Assembly (NCBI RefSeq): GCF_014138625.1
Contig: NZ_JACJHY010000010.1
Coordinates: 1-64,000 of the forward strand
Origin: Aminobacter ciceronei
Lineage (GTDB): Bacteria; Pseudomonadota; Alphaproteobacteria; Rhizobiales; Rhizobiaceae
Direction: 5' to 3'
DNA: 64,000 nt
The notes below the pieces were generated by a model that saw only the letters and a program-made list of their open reading frames with translations, was not told the origin of the DNA and did no database searches. Made by a program: the position numbers and the translations under genes. Positions 23,948 through 33,360 of the stretch are shown in pieces. Position 1 is the first letter of the stretch; each line of letters begins with the position of its first letter.

Positions 23948-26758
23948 TTACCCAAACTCGTAGCTGAACCCCTCGCCTGACGCGCCGACTGTCACGCGCG
24001 TCAGCTTTTCCCCATCGAGCGAACGGTTAAGCACGCCGCGGCTCAGTTCCGGCAAAAGCGTGTTGGTCAGGATCGCATCGATCATGCGGCCGCCGGATTC
24101 GATCTCGGTGCAGCGCGCCTTGATCAGTTCCATCACGCCATCGCCGATCACCAGTTCCGCGCCATGGCTGACCTGCAGCCGGCGCGCGATCTTGCCGAAC
24201 TGGTGGCGGGTGATCGCCTCGATCATCTCACCCGACAGCGGATAATAGGGGATCGTCACGACACGGCCGATGAAGGCCGCCGGGAACACCTTGAGCAAAG
24301 GCGCACGCAACGCAGCGTCGAGGTTCTCGACATTCTCGCGCAGCTCGCCGCCCTTGGTCTTGGTCATGATGACCTCGGAACCGACATTGGACGTGAGCAG
24401 GATCAGCGTGTTCTTGAAGTCGATCCGGCGGCCCTCACTGTCGTCCATCATGCCCTTGTCGAAGACCTGGAAGAAGATCTCGTGCACGTCGGGATGCGCC
24501 TTCTCGACCTCGTCGAGCAGGATCACCGAATAGGGCCGGCGCCTGACAGCCTCGGTCAGGATGCCGCCCTTGCCGTAACCGACATATCCAGGGGGCGCGC
24601 CCTTCAGCGTCGACACGGTGTGCGCTTCCTGGAATTCCGACATGTTGATCGAGATCAGGTTCTGCTCACCACCGTACAGTGTCTCGGCCAGCGCCAGCGC
24701 CGTCTCGGTCTTGCCGACGCCCGAGGGGCCGCAGAGCAGGAACACGCCAACCGGCTTTTCCGGCGCGCCGAGCCCGGCGCGGCTGGTCTGGACGCGTTTG
24801 GCGATCATTTCCATCGCATGATCCTGGCCGACGACGCGCTCGGACAAGGTCTGCGCCAGCCACAGCGCCTTTTCGGTCTGGCTGGTCAGCATCCGTCCCG
24901 TGGGGATGCCGGTCCAGTCCTGCACCACTGAGGCCACCGCATTGCGGTCGACGGAAAGCAGGATCAACGGCGTTTCGCCCTGCGCCTCAGCCAGCACCGC
25001 CATCAGCTCCCTGAGCCGCACAAGGTCGGCCCCGGGATCGGAGACTGCCTCTGTTTGTTGAGCGGTTTCGGCCTGCTCAACCTGGGGCACGCTGCCAGCG
25101 GCGACATCTTGATCGACGGCATCATCGTCATTGGCAGCGACCGGTTCCTCGCCGGCTTCTTCGGCCGCCTGCGCCTCCGCAACGACGGGATCGAGCGCCA
25201 CGCCCTGCCCGCGCAGCCTGGCGCGCAGGTCGAGAATTTCGGCGACGGCGGCCTTTTCCTTGTCCCAGCGCTCCTGGGCCGCAGCCAGTGCGGCGTCCGT
25301 CTCGACCAGCCCGGCCTCGACGCGTGCCTTGCGCTCGTCCACTTCGATGCCGATCGCCGCCTCGCGGCCAATGATGCCTTGCTCGACCTCGAGCGCCTGC
25401 CTGCGGCGCATCAGATCCTCGACCTCGCCGGGCCTGGAGTGCTGTGAAATGGCGACGCGGGCACAAGCCGTATCGAGCAGGCTGACGGCCTTGTCGGGCA
25501 GTTGCCGCGCCGGGATGTAGCGGTGCGACAGCTTGACCGCCGTCTCGATGGCCTCGTCGAGGATCTGCACCTCATGGTGCTTTTCGAGCACGCCGGCGAC
25601 GCCGCGCAGCATCAATATGGCGGCGGCCTCGTCGGGTTCCTCGATCTTGACCACCTGGAAACGCCGGGTCAGCGCCGGGTCCTTTTCGATATGCTGCTTG
25701 TATTCGGCCCAGGTGGTGGCAGCGATGGTGCGCAACTCGCCGCGTGCCAGCGCCGGCTTCAGCAGGTTGGCGGCGTCCCCGGTGCCGGCAGCACCGCCGG
25801 CGCCAATCAGCGTATGCGCCTCGTCGATGAACAGGATCACGGGCGTTTCGGAGGATTGCACCTCGTCGATGACGGCCTTCAGCCGCTTCTCGAACTCGCC
25901 CTTGACGCTGGCGCCGGCCTGCATCAGGCCGACATCGAGCATGCGCAGGCTGACCCCTTGCAGCATCGGCGGCACGTCGCCTTCGGCGATGCGCAGCGCA
26001 AAGCCTTCGACTACGGCTGTCTTGCCGACGCCGGCCTCGCCGGTCAGGATCGGGTTGTTCTGGCGCCGGCGCATCAGGATATCGACGATCTGGCGGATTT
26101 CCGGATCGCGGCCGACGACGGCGTCGATCTTGCCGTCGCGTGCCCGCTGGGTCAGGTCGGTGGCGTATTTCGCCAGCGCCGACTCCCCGCCAGGTGACAG
26201 GCGCCGCGGCGCCTCGTCCGAAGTCGGGGCGGCACTGGTCGTAGAGCCTTCCAGCGAACCGTCGACGACGTCGGCGAAACGCGCAATCACGCCGTCAGCG
26301 TCGATCTTGTCAAACTCGGTGCTGATCTTCGACACGAGCCCTTCCAGCACCGGCACCTTCAGGCAGGCCAGGATCACATGGGCGCTGCGCACCTCGTCCG
26401 AGCCGAACTCCAGCGTCGCCAGGTTCCAGGCCTCCTGGATGGCGTGAAAGATGTGGTCGGAGAACTCCTCGATCGAGGTCGCGCCATAAGGCAGCTTGTC
26501 GACGGCGCGTGTCATGTCGCCGGCGACGCGTGCCGCATCGACACCGGCGTCAGCCAGGATCATCTGCACGTCAGAGCGATCCGAAAGAACAAGTTGCTCA
26601 ATAAAATGAACGAGTTCCACGTAAGGGTTGCCACGCAGCTTTGCTGCGTCGGCCGCCGCCTTGAAGGCGCGCAAGCAGGTGGGATTGAGCTTACCGACCA
26701 GTTCCTTGCGCTTGAAGCCCTGGGACGACCTGCGCTGCTGCATGCCCTTCTGTTCCAT
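23948..26758 (-). CDS. tssH: T6SS sheath-disassembly ATPase ClpV
   Basis: A 936-residue AAA+ unfoldase of the ClpV group that recycles contracted TssB/TssC sheaths. The N-terminal Clp domain (about 15-160) is followed by the first AAA module with Walker A GEAGVGKTAV. An unusual acidic insertion in the middle region (about 540-590, with EEAGEEPVAANDDDAVDQ) comes before the second AAA module (GPSGVGKTETALALAETLYG, then VILLDEVEKAHPDVHEIFF). The start at 26758 has ggaga six bases upstream. It is divergent from the main tss operon (about 240 bases between) and convergent with the small lipoprotein gene. Confidence 0.97.
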   Translation of the reverse strand: MEQKGMQQRRSSQGFKRKELVGKLNPTCLRAFKAAADAAKLRGNPYVELVHFIEQLVLSDRSDVQMILADAGVDAARVAGDMTRAVDKLPYGATSIEEFSDHIFHAIQEAWNLATLEFGSDEVRSAHVILACLKVPVLEGLVSKISTEFDKIDADGVIARFADVVDGSLEGSTTSAAPTSDEAPRRLSPGGESALAKYATDLTQRARDGKIDAVVGRDPEIRQIVDILMRRRQNNPILTGEAGVGKTAVVEGFALRIAEGDVPPMLQGVSLRMLDVGLMQAGASVKGEFEKRLKAVIDEVQSSETPVILFIDEAHTLIGAGGAAGTGDAANLLKPALARGELRTIAATTWAEYKQHIEKDPALTRRFQVVKIEEPDEAAAILMLRGVAGVLEKHHEVQILDEAIETAVKLSHRYIPARQLPDKAVSLLDTACARVAISQHSRPGEVEDLMRRRQALEVEQGIIGREAAIGIEVDERKARVEAGLVETDAALAAAQERWDKEKAAVAEILDLRARLRGQGVALDPVVAEAQAAEEAGEEPVAANDDDAVDQDVAAGSVPQVEQAETAQQTEAVSDPGADLVRLRELMAVLAEAQGETPLILLSVDRNAVASVVQDWTGIPTGRMLTSQTEKALWLAQTLSERVVGQDHAMEMIAKRVQTSRAGLGAPEKPVGVFLLCGPSGVGKTETALALAETLYGGEQNLISINMSEFQEAHTVSTLKGAPPGYVGYGKGGILTEAVRRRPYSVILLDEVEKAHPDVHEIFFQVFDKGMMDDSEGRRIDFKNTLILLTSNVGSEVIMTKTKGGELRENVENLDAALRAPLLKVFPAAFIGRVVTIPYYPLSGEMIEAITRHQFGKIARRLQVSHGAELVIGDGVMELIKARCTEIESGGRMIDAILTNTLLPELSRGVLNRSLDGEKLTRVTVGASGEGFSYEFG

Positions 26759-26930
26759 GGAATTTCTCCAATGGCCGGACTGCGATCACTGCAATTTGCC
26801 ACACAAACCGCGACTTTACAAAGCCGGCCCACGAGCGGGGGCGGACTGTATCCGCGCACCCGCCACCGAACGACTATAACAATTCGCGCGGCCGTGGTGA
26901 CTAACGCTTAAGGGCTAGACGCGTCCAACT

Positions 26931-26958
26931 TTGAGCGGCGCCTGAACTGTGCTAAAAC
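26931..26958 (+). promoter_or_regulatory. Candidate sigma-70-type promoter for the main tss operon
   Basis: TTGAGC (26931-26936) and TAAAAC (26953-26958) are separated by 16 bases, about 45 bases before the tssA start. The spacing is slightly short and the match only moderate. It is the best candidate I see on the plus strand of the clpV/tssA divergent gap (26759-27001). Confidence 0.3.
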
Positions 26959-27001
26959 TGAAATCGAGTGGAATACCGGCTACTTCCGACCTGAGTATGG
27001 C

Positions 27002-28180
27002 GTGGGGGGGTGCGTGGTTGATCTTGCTCTTTGGCTCAACCCTTTGAACGGTGAAAACCCGTCGGGGGAAGATTTGCGCAATGATCCGCGCTTCCATGAT
27101 CTCGAGCGCCTCGCCGTCCCGCAATCCGATGTCGTCCATGACGAGCGCAACCGGCCCTCGGCCGAAGTGAGCATTCCGGTCGACTGGGATGACGTCCTCG
27201 AAAAAGCCGACGAACTGCGCACCCACGGTCGCGACCTGCGCCTGCTGACGCTGGTCACCCGCGCCTTGGCCAATTCCCGCGGACTGGCCGGCCTTGCCGA
27301 AGGGCTGATGCTGATCGCGCGGACCTTCGACGCGCATTGGGACACGATGCACCCCGCTTTGCGGCCCAACGCGCCACCGCGCGATGCAGCACTGCGCCGC
27401 GTCAACGCCGTCCTCGACCTGCAGAACGGCCAGGAGCCTGGTCTGCTCCACGACCTCAGGAAGATGGTGTTCTTCGCGCCGCGCGGCTTCGGCCCGGTTA
27501 CCGGGCGCGAGCTCGAACAAGGTGCGCTCGACGATCGTGTCATGCTGCAGGAAGCGGCACAGGGGCTGAACGCCGCCGAACGTGCGGCCCTGTCGACCAA
27601 GCACGAGCAACTGTTGGCCCGCCTGCGCAGCGCCTGCGCGGCCCAGGCCGATCAGGCTGCCGCTGCCCTGGAGCAATTGGTTGCCGATGCGCGCGCGGCG
27701 GGCGCAGCCCTTGCTGCCCTCGACAGCGCGCTCAACAAGCGCCTGGAAAGCACCGGACCGGCTGTCCCGGAGCTCAGGAAGTTTCTCGACCGGATGCTGA
27801 CCACGATCGAGCGCGGCGCCGCCGCGCGGCCGGCGCCCAACGCGGCAACAGTGCCCGAGATGGCGGCCTCGGCACCGGCGGCCGCACAGCCCAACGGCCA
27901 CGCGCCAGAGCCGGTGGCCAACCATGCTGGACCGACAATGGCCCTCCCCGAACGCCTGACTTCGCGTGACGACGTCGTCAAATGCCTCGATCTCGTCGTC
28001 GCCTTCTACGACCGCACCGAACCGTCGAGCCCGATCCCGCACCTCGCCCGGCGCGTGCGCCGCATGGTGCATATGGATTTCGTCGAGCTGATGGAAGATC
28101 TCGCCCCCTCGGGGCTCAAGGAGTTCCGGCTCCTCGCCGGCGTGACTGACAAGAAGACGCCTCAGAAGGATGAAAGGTAG
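27002..28180 (+). CDS. tssA: T6SS protein TssA (ImpA)
   Basis: A 392-residue TssA with the ImpA_N domain in the first ~130 residues (LALWLNPLNGENPSGEDLR near the start). A long alanine-rich helical middle and a C-terminal segment EPSSPIPHLARRVRRMVHMD follow, as in short-type TssA proteins. TssA primes sheath/tube assembly and caps the growing tail. The start is a GTG; 27002 and 27014 are both possible and no ATG is in frame. It is the first gene of the long plus-strand tss operon, with tssB 6 bases downstream. Confidence 0.93.
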   Translation: MGGCVVDLALWLNPLNGENPSGEDLRNDPRFHDLERLAVPQSDVVHDERNRPSAEVSIPVDWDDVLEKADELRTHGRDLRLLTLVTRALANSRGLAGLAEGLMLIARTFDAHWDTMHPALRPNAPPRDAALRRVNAVLDLQNGQEPGLLHDLRKMVFFAPRGFGPVTGRELEQGALDDRVMLQEAAQGLNAAERAALSTKHEQLLARLRSACAAQADQAAAALEQLVADARAAGAALAALDSALNKRLESTGPAVPELRKFLDRMLTTIERGAAARPAPNAATVPEMAASAPAAAQPNGHAPEPVANHAGPTMALPERLTSRDDVVKCLDLVVAFYDRTEPSSPIPHLARRVRRMVHMDFVELMEDLAPSGLKEFRLLAGVTDKKTPQKDER

Positions 28181-28186
28181 CCAAGC

Positions 28187-28726
28187 ATGCCAGCCGAAAG
28201 CAAAGCAAAGGTCATCGAGCGAAATCGCGCGCCGCGCGTGCAGATCGCCTATGACGTCGAGACCTACGGCAGCCCGACGACGATTGAATTGCCTTTCGTG
28301 ATGGGCGTGATGGCCGATCTCGCAGGGTCGTCGCAAACCAAGGAGGCGCAGAAGACGGTGCTCGACCGCACCTTCGTCGAGACCGACGCCAACAGGTTCC
28401 CGCGCTTCATGGAAGCGCTTGGACCGCGGGTGAAGGCGCGTGTGAAGAACACTTTGCCCCAGGCCGAGGGTGCCGAACGGGAAGAAGAGCTGGCAATCGA
28501 CCTGACCTTCTCCAAGATGGGCGATTTCGCTCCCGACAAGATCGCCGAGCAGGTGCCGCAGCTCGCCGAGATCCTCAAGATGCGCCGTCAGCTGGAAGAG
28601 CTTCTGGGCTTCATGGACGGTCGCGCCGATGCCGAGAAGCGCATCGCGCAACTGCTGAACAACGAGCCTCTGCTCGGCCAGATCGCCAGCCAGGCGCTCT
28701 CCGACAGCGACAAGGTCGAGGAGTAG
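28187..28726 (+). CDS. tssB: T6SS sheath small subunit TssB (VipA)
   Basis: A 179-residue sheath subunit with the conserved opening RNRAPRVQIAYDVETYG and LPFVMGVMADL. It also has the DRTFVETDANRFPRFMEAL stretch and a C-terminal helix rich in leucines. It pairs with TssC to form the contractile sheath in the cytoplasm, the substrate of ClpV. A short gap of 4 bases separates it from tssC. Length is normal. Confidence 0.98.
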   Translation: MPAESKAKVIERNRAPRVQIAYDVETYGSPTTIELPFVMGVMADLAGSSQTKEAQKTVLDRTFVETDANRFPRFMEALGPRVKARVKNTLPQAEGAEREEELAIDLTFSKMGDFAPDKIAEQVPQLAEILKMRRQLEELLGFMDGRADAEKRIAQLLNNEPLLGQIASQALSDSDKVEE

Positions 28727-28730
28727 AGCC

Positions 28731-30233
28731 ATGGCCGAGCAGCAGAAGAGCCCAACGGTCGCCGAGGCGGAGGCCATCGACCTCGGAGAATTCAGCGACC
28801 TGCTGGAAAAGGATTTCAAGGTCAAGAAAGACGACAGCGAGAAGCTGCAGCAGCTCGTGCGCAATCTCGCGCTCGCCGCCCAGTCGCGCTCCGAGACGAC
28901 CACCATCTCGTCGAACGCGATCAAGTCGATCAAGTCGCTGATCGCTGGCATCGACAAGATGCTGACGGTCCAGCTCAACGAGATCCTGCACGCACCGGAA
29001 GTGCGCGAGATGGAGGGCACATGGCGCGGCCTCTGGTATCTCGTCAACAACACCGAGACCGACCAGAAGCTGAAGATCCGGGTGATGAACATCTCCAAGG
29101 AGCAGCTGGCCGACACGCTGGAAGACTATGAAGGCCAGATGTGGGACCAGAGCCCGGTGTTCAAGAAGGTCTATACCGACGAATATTCGATGTTCGGCGG
29201 CGAACCCTTCGGCTGCCTGATCGGCGCCTACGAGTTCTCCAACCACCCGCGCGACGTCGGCCTCCTGCGCAACATTTCGGGCGTCTGCGCCTCGGCGCAT
29301 ACGCCGTTCATCGCCGCCGCCTCGCCGCGCCTGTTCCGCATGGACAGCTGGCAGGAACTGCCCAATCCGCAGGACCTGCAGCAGATCGTCTCCAATCCGG
29401 CCTATGCCTCGTGGCAGTCGCTGCGCGAGAGCGAGGATGCCCGCTACATCGGCCTTGCCATGCCGCGCGTCCTGGCCCGGCTGCCTTATGGTGCCGACAC
29501 CGTGCCGGTGAAGGGTTTTGCCTTCGAGGAGGAGGTCCAGGGCGACCACCACAAATATGTCTGGATGAACGCCGCCTTCCCGATGGGCGTCAACATCAAC
29601 CGCAGCCACAAGCTGTTCGGCTGGGGCACCCAGATCCGGGGCGTCGAGAACGGCGGCACGGTGATCAACCTGCCGGTGCACAGCTTCCCGACCGACGACG
29701 GCTCGATCGCGATGAAGTGCCCGACCGAAGTCGCCATCGACGACCGTCGCGAGGCGGAACTGGCCAAGCTCGGACTGATGCCGATCCTGCATCGCAAGAA
29801 CACGGATCTTGCCGCCTTCATCGGCGCCCATTCGCTGCAGGACGATGAAACCCGTGCGGGACGGCTCGTCGATCCCGACGCGCAGTCCAACGAGCGCCTC
29901 AGCGCCAACCTGCCCTATCTGTTCCCGGTCTCGCGTTTTGCCCACTATCTCAAGGCGATCGCGCGCGACAAGGTCGGCTCGTTCAAGGAACGTGCCGACA
30001 TGCAGATATGGCTGACGGAGTGGATCAACCGCTACGTGCTCGCCAATCCGGCCTTCGCCGACGACAAGGCCCGTGCCAAACGCCCGCTCGCTGCGGCCGA
30101 GGTCCAGGTCGACAGCGTCGAGGGACGTCCCGGCTACTACAACGCGCGCTTCTACCTTCGCCCGCACTACCAGTTGGAAGGAATTAACGCTTCGCTCCGG
30201 CTGGTGTCGGAGCTGCCTTCGGTCAAGTCCTGA
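28731..30233 (+). CDS. tssC: T6SS sheath large subunit TssC (VipB)
   Basis: A 500-residue sheath subunit with the family signatures MEGTWRGLWYLVNNTETD, FGCLIGAYEFSNHPRDVGLL and RLPYGADTVPVKGF, and a C-terminal DPDAQSNERLSANLPY block. The start has gaggag directly upstream. With TssB it builds the sheath that contracts to push out the Hcp tube. Full length, with no sign of damage. Confidence 0.98.
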   Translation: MAEQQKSPTVAEAEAIDLGEFSDLLEKDFKVKKDDSEKLQQLVRNLALAAQSRSETTTISSNAIKSIKSLIAGIDKMLTVQLNEILHAPEVREMEGTWRGLWYLVNNTETDQKLKIRVMNISKEQLADTLEDYEGQMWDQSPVFKKVYTDEYSMFGGEPFGCLIGAYEFSNHPRDVGLLRNISGVCASAHTPFIAAASPRLFRMDSWQELPNPQDLQQIVSNPAYASWQSLRESEDARYIGLAMPRVLARLPYGADTVPVKGFAFEEEVQGDHHKYVWMNAAFPMGVNINRSHKLFGWGTQIRGVENGGTVINLPVHSFPTDDGSIAMKCPTEVAIDDRREAELAKLGLMPILHRKNTDLAAFIGAHSLQDDETRAGRLVDPDAQSNERLSANLPYLFPVSRFAHYLKAIARDKVGSFKERADMQIWLTEWINRYVLANPAFADDKARAKRPLAAAEVQVDSVEGRPGYYNARFYLRPHYQLEGINASLRLVSELPSVKS

Positions 30234-30257
30234 ACTGTCCAGTAACGGAGAGAGACA

Positions 30258-30737
30258 ATGGCATCGGATGACGATCTGAGAAAAGCTACCAAGATCGACG
30301 GCTTCCTGAAGGTTCCCGACATCAAGGGTCCGAGCACCCGCGATGGTCATGACGAAGAGATCGAGATATTCAACGTCGCCTTCAACATGGTGGCCCCATT
30401 CGATCCCAATTCGCTTTCCCGCAAGGGTCGTGTCGCGCTGGGCACGGTGAGTTGTTCCAAGGATGTCGACATGTCGTCACCCTACCTTGCCAAGGCCTGC
30501 CACGAGAACAAGCAGTTCGACGAAGTGGTGGTTTCCTGCCGCCGCACGATCGACGGCGAGACGAGCGACTACTTCGTCATCACCATGAAGGAAGCATCCG
30601 TCGTTTCTTATGGCTTCGGTGCCAGCACGACCAACAGCGACACGCTCGAGGACTTCGTGCAGTTCGCCTACAAGACGATCGAGCTGGTCTACGACACCGA
30701 CCATACGCAAGAGATGAGCGTTGCAACCGGCTTGTGA
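30258..30737 (+). CDS. hcp: T6SS tube protein Hcp
   Basis: A 159-residue Hcp (TssD) that forms hexameric rings stacked into the inner tube and carries small effectors. It opens with the family-typical FLKVPDIKG strand, then EIEIFNVAFNM, and shows KACHENKQFDEVVVSCRR and a FVQFAYKTIELVYD end. It has a strong ribosome site (ggagaga) and a 24-base gap after tssC, consistent with high expression. No C-terminal effector extension is present. Confidence 0.97.
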   Translation: MASDDDLRKATKIDGFLKVPDIKGPSTRDGHDEEIEIFNVAFNMVAPFDPNSLSRKGRVALGTVSCSKDVDMSSPYLAKACHENKQFDEVVVSCRRTIDGETSDYFVITMKEASVVSYGFGASTTNSDTLEDFVQFAYKTIELVYDTDHTQEMSVATGL

Positions 30738-30764
30738 CGTGCCGCATAGACGCCCTGGTGCTGC

Positions 30765-31484
30765 ATGATGAAGGCCAGTGGAGTTCAGCAAGCAAGGCGA
30801 GAGGCGTCACAGCCATCGCTATGGGACCGGCTGGTGAACGACCTGCCTGGACTAAGCTCTGAAATCGAGGCCCTGCAGCGGGCACTGGACAATGAACTTG
30901 GCAGCGAGCGTGTCGAAGCGCTCGCCACCGGCAGTGCGCGTGTGATCGATTCCGATCTCGATCTCACGCCCGACCACAAGCAGCGTCTGCACCGGCTGGT
31001 CTTCCTCAACCGTAACCGCGTCGAACTCGAAAACCGGGGCATCGTGGTGTCGGCGCGCGTGCTGCGCGAGGCGGTTCGCCGCGACATCGAGGCGCTGTTC
31101 AACACCGAGCGTTTCGATGCCGTCCCGTTGCTGTCCGACGTCGAGGATGAGCAGGCTGCCGAAAGCCGGCTGAAACTCGACGACTTCCCGGAAGTACGCC
31201 GCAGCGTGGTCAACTTCGGCGTGCCTTCATTCTCCGGCCGCTCGTCCCGCGACTTCGACAAGGACGCACTGGCCCGTGAAATCAAGACGGTCCTGGCCAA
31301 TTTCGAGCCGCGCCTCAAGGAGAGCGCGACCAAGGTCACGGTCACCCTCAACGACAAGAGCATGGGCATCAAGATCGAAATCGACGGGGTGCTGATCATG
31401 ACGCCGACGCCGGAACGGCTCCGGCTGCGGACCACGATCAACCTCGACAACGGCTTGGCGCGGACCGAATACGGCGAGGCATAG
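30765..31484 (+). CDS. tssE: T6SS baseplate protein TssE (gp25-like), long form
   Basis: A 239-residue baseplate wedge protein of the GPW/gp25 family, which starts sheath polymerisation. The gp25 core is C-terminal (about 135-235): DDFPEVRRSVVNFGVPSFSG and IKTVLANFEPRL. The N-terminal LWDRLV and VRRDIEALFNTERF segments also fit the family. Between them lies extra helical sequence, making it clearly longer than the usual ~130-180 residues. The start is the ATG at 30765 or the next codon's ATG; neither has a strong ribosome site. One base separates its stop from the tssF start. Confidence 0.93.
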   Translation: MMKASGVQQARREASQPSLWDRLVNDLPGLSSEIEALQRALDNELGSERVEALATGSARVIDSDLDLTPDHKQRLHRLVFLNRNRVELENRGIVVSARVLREAVRRDIEALFNTERFDAVPLLSDVEDEQAAESRLKLDDFPEVRRSVVNFGVPSFSGRSSRDFDKDALAREIKTVLANFEPRLKESATKVTVTLNDKSMGIKIEIDGVLIMTPTPERLRLRTTINLDNGLARTEYGEA

Positions 31485-31485
31485 A

Positions 31486-33360
31486 ATGGATCGGATCTTC
31501 CTGGAGTATTACGAGGAGGAGCTGACCCACATCCGCACGCTTGCTGCGGAATTCGCCGACATGCACCCGGCGGTCGCACGCAACCTCTCGCTCGACACCG
31601 CGCCCTGCCCCGACCCTTATGTCGAGCGCCTGCTCGACGGCGTCGCCTTCCTCGCCGCACGCACCCGGCTCAAGGTCGATGCCGAACGCTCGAGGTTCGC
31701 GCGCAGCGTCCTCGAAGTGCTTTATCCCGACCTGCTGACGCAGGCGCCCGCGGTGACCATGGCGGTGCTGAAGCCGGGCCAGCAGGTTCAGACGATGAAC
31801 ATGGGCCACGTCGTCAAGCGCAGCACCCGGCTTGTCGCCAACCTGCAGCCCAACCTTTCGACGCGCTCCACCTTCACGACCGCCCAGGACGTCACCTTGT
31901 GGCCGATCGAGATTGCGTCGGTCGGCTACTATCAGGATCGCAGCGCGCTCGCCGCAGCCGGCATCTCGCCGATCAGTGGTGTTGTGTGCGAGGCGGCGCT
32001 GCGCATCACCATCGCAAGATCCGGCAAGGGCAAGCTCAACGAACTGGCGCTCGATCGGCTCGACCTGCATTTTGCCGGGCGCACCAAGGCGTCGCTGCTG
32101 TTCGACACCATCTTTGGCGTCTGCACGGCAATGGGCGCCCGCCCCAACGGCAAGTCAGGCAAGCTCACGGTGCTGCCACAGCCCGAGATGATCGGCATCA
32201 ACGACAGTGAAGCTTTGATGCCGCGCACGCGTCCGACCTTCGAAGGCTACCGGCTGCTGCGCGAATATTTCATGATGCCGGAGCGCTTCCATTATGTCCG
32301 CGTGCAGGGTCTGCTGCCGGTCGTGCGCAGCTCCGAAGCGGGGCTCGAAATCTTCTTCCTGCTGCGGCGGGCAGCACCTGAACTCGCCGACCTCGCGCCA
32401 GCCGACTTCGAGCTTTTCGCCACACCGGTGATCAATCTGTTCGAGCGCGAATGCAACGTCATCGAGCTCGATGCCCGCAAGACCCGGCAGGTGCTTTATG
32501 CCGACCGGACCCGGCCACGGGATTTCGAAATCTTCCGCGTCACCCATGTCGAGGATGCCGACGCCCAGGGCCCCGACGCCGAGATACCGGCACTGTTCAG
32601 TCTGGGTCAGAACCGGGGCAGCGGCTGGGTCTATTCGATCGAGCGCCGTCCACGGCGCGCCACCGAAGACGAACGGCGCGAGGGCATGACGCGCACCTCC
32701 TACACCGGCGACGACGTTTTCCTGGCGATCTCCCGCCCGGCAGGCATCCCGGCCGGGCGGCCGCTCAAACGCATCGAGATCACCGCTCTCTGCACCAATC
32801 GCGACCTGCCGATCCTCGACGACAATCCGACGCTGACGCTGGAGAGCGGCGACCCGGTCGAGGCGGTCCGCCTGCTTGGTGCGTTGCGTGCGCCACAGCC
32901 CTCCATTCCCGCCGCCCTGCCTGCCGGGGCCGACGCTGAATCGCGGGCCGACGATCTGGCCTGGCGGCTGGTGGCGCAACTCGCGCTCAACTTCCTCAGC
33001 CTTGCCAAGGAAGGGCGCGGCGTCGATCCGCTGCACGCACTGCTCGACCTCTATGCCGATCGCGGCGATCCGGGGCTGGCGCGCCATGTCCGCTCGATCG
33101 TCCGCATCGATTCCCAGCCGGTGATCGAGCGCCTGGCGATACCGGGGCCGATGTGTTTCGGCCGCGGCATCGAGATCCTGCTCCACATCGACCAGTCGGT
33201 TCTGTCAGGCCAAAGCTCGCTGCTGCTTTCCGCGCTTCTGGCGCGGCTGTTCGCCCGCCACGCCGGTATCAACGGCTTCGTGCGCACCCGCACGCGGCTG
33301 CTCCAGAAGCAGGAGGACGTGCCATGGCCGATGACGCCCGGCAACCGCTTCCTGATCTAG
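31486..33360 (+). CDS. tssF: T6SS baseplate protein TssF (ImpG/VasA)
   Basis: A 624-residue baseplate wedge protein with the family opening LEYYEEELTHIRTLAAEFADMHP and DPYVERLLDGVAFLAART. The end has the standard AALLARLFARHAGINGF-like block (here LLARLFARHAGINGFVRTR). Two TssF copies and one TssG form each wedge around the VgrG hub. It overlaps tssG by 37 bases in another frame, so the two are translationally coupled. Confidence 0.97.
   Translation: MDRIFLEYYEEELTHIRTLAAEFADMHPAVARNLSLDTAPCPDPYVERLLDGVAFLAARTRLKVDAERSRFARSVLEVLYPDLLTQAPAVTMAVLKPGQQVQTMNMGHVVKRSTRLVANLQPNLSTRSTFTTAQDVTLWPIEIASVGYYQDRSALAAAGISPISGVVCEAALRITIARSGKGKLNELALDRLDLHFAGRTKASLLFDTIFGVCTAMGARPNGKSGKLTVLPQPEMIGINDSEALMPRTRPTFEGYRLLREYFMMPERFHYVRVQGLLPVVRSSEAGLEIFFLLRRAAPELADLAPADFELFATPVINLFERECNVIELDARKTRQVLYADRTRPRDFEIFRVTHVEDADAQGPDAEIPALFSLGQNRGSGWVYSIERRPRRATEDERREGMTRTSYTGDDVFLAISRPAGIPAGRPLKRIEITALCTNRDLPILDDNPTLTLESGDPVEAVRLLGALRAPQPSIPAALPAGADAESRADDLAWRLVAQLALNFLSLAKEGRGVDPLHALLDLYADRGDPGLARHVRSIVRIDSQPVIERLAIPGPMCFGRGIEILLHIDQSVLSGQSSLLLSALLARLFARHAGINGFVRTRTRLLQKQEDVPWPMTPGNRFLI

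Noticed and set aside
26759-27001. Sigma-54 type promoter in the clpV/tssA gap
   Set aside because: The TGGCAAATTGCA-like string on the minus strand has wrong spacing between the GG and GC elements.
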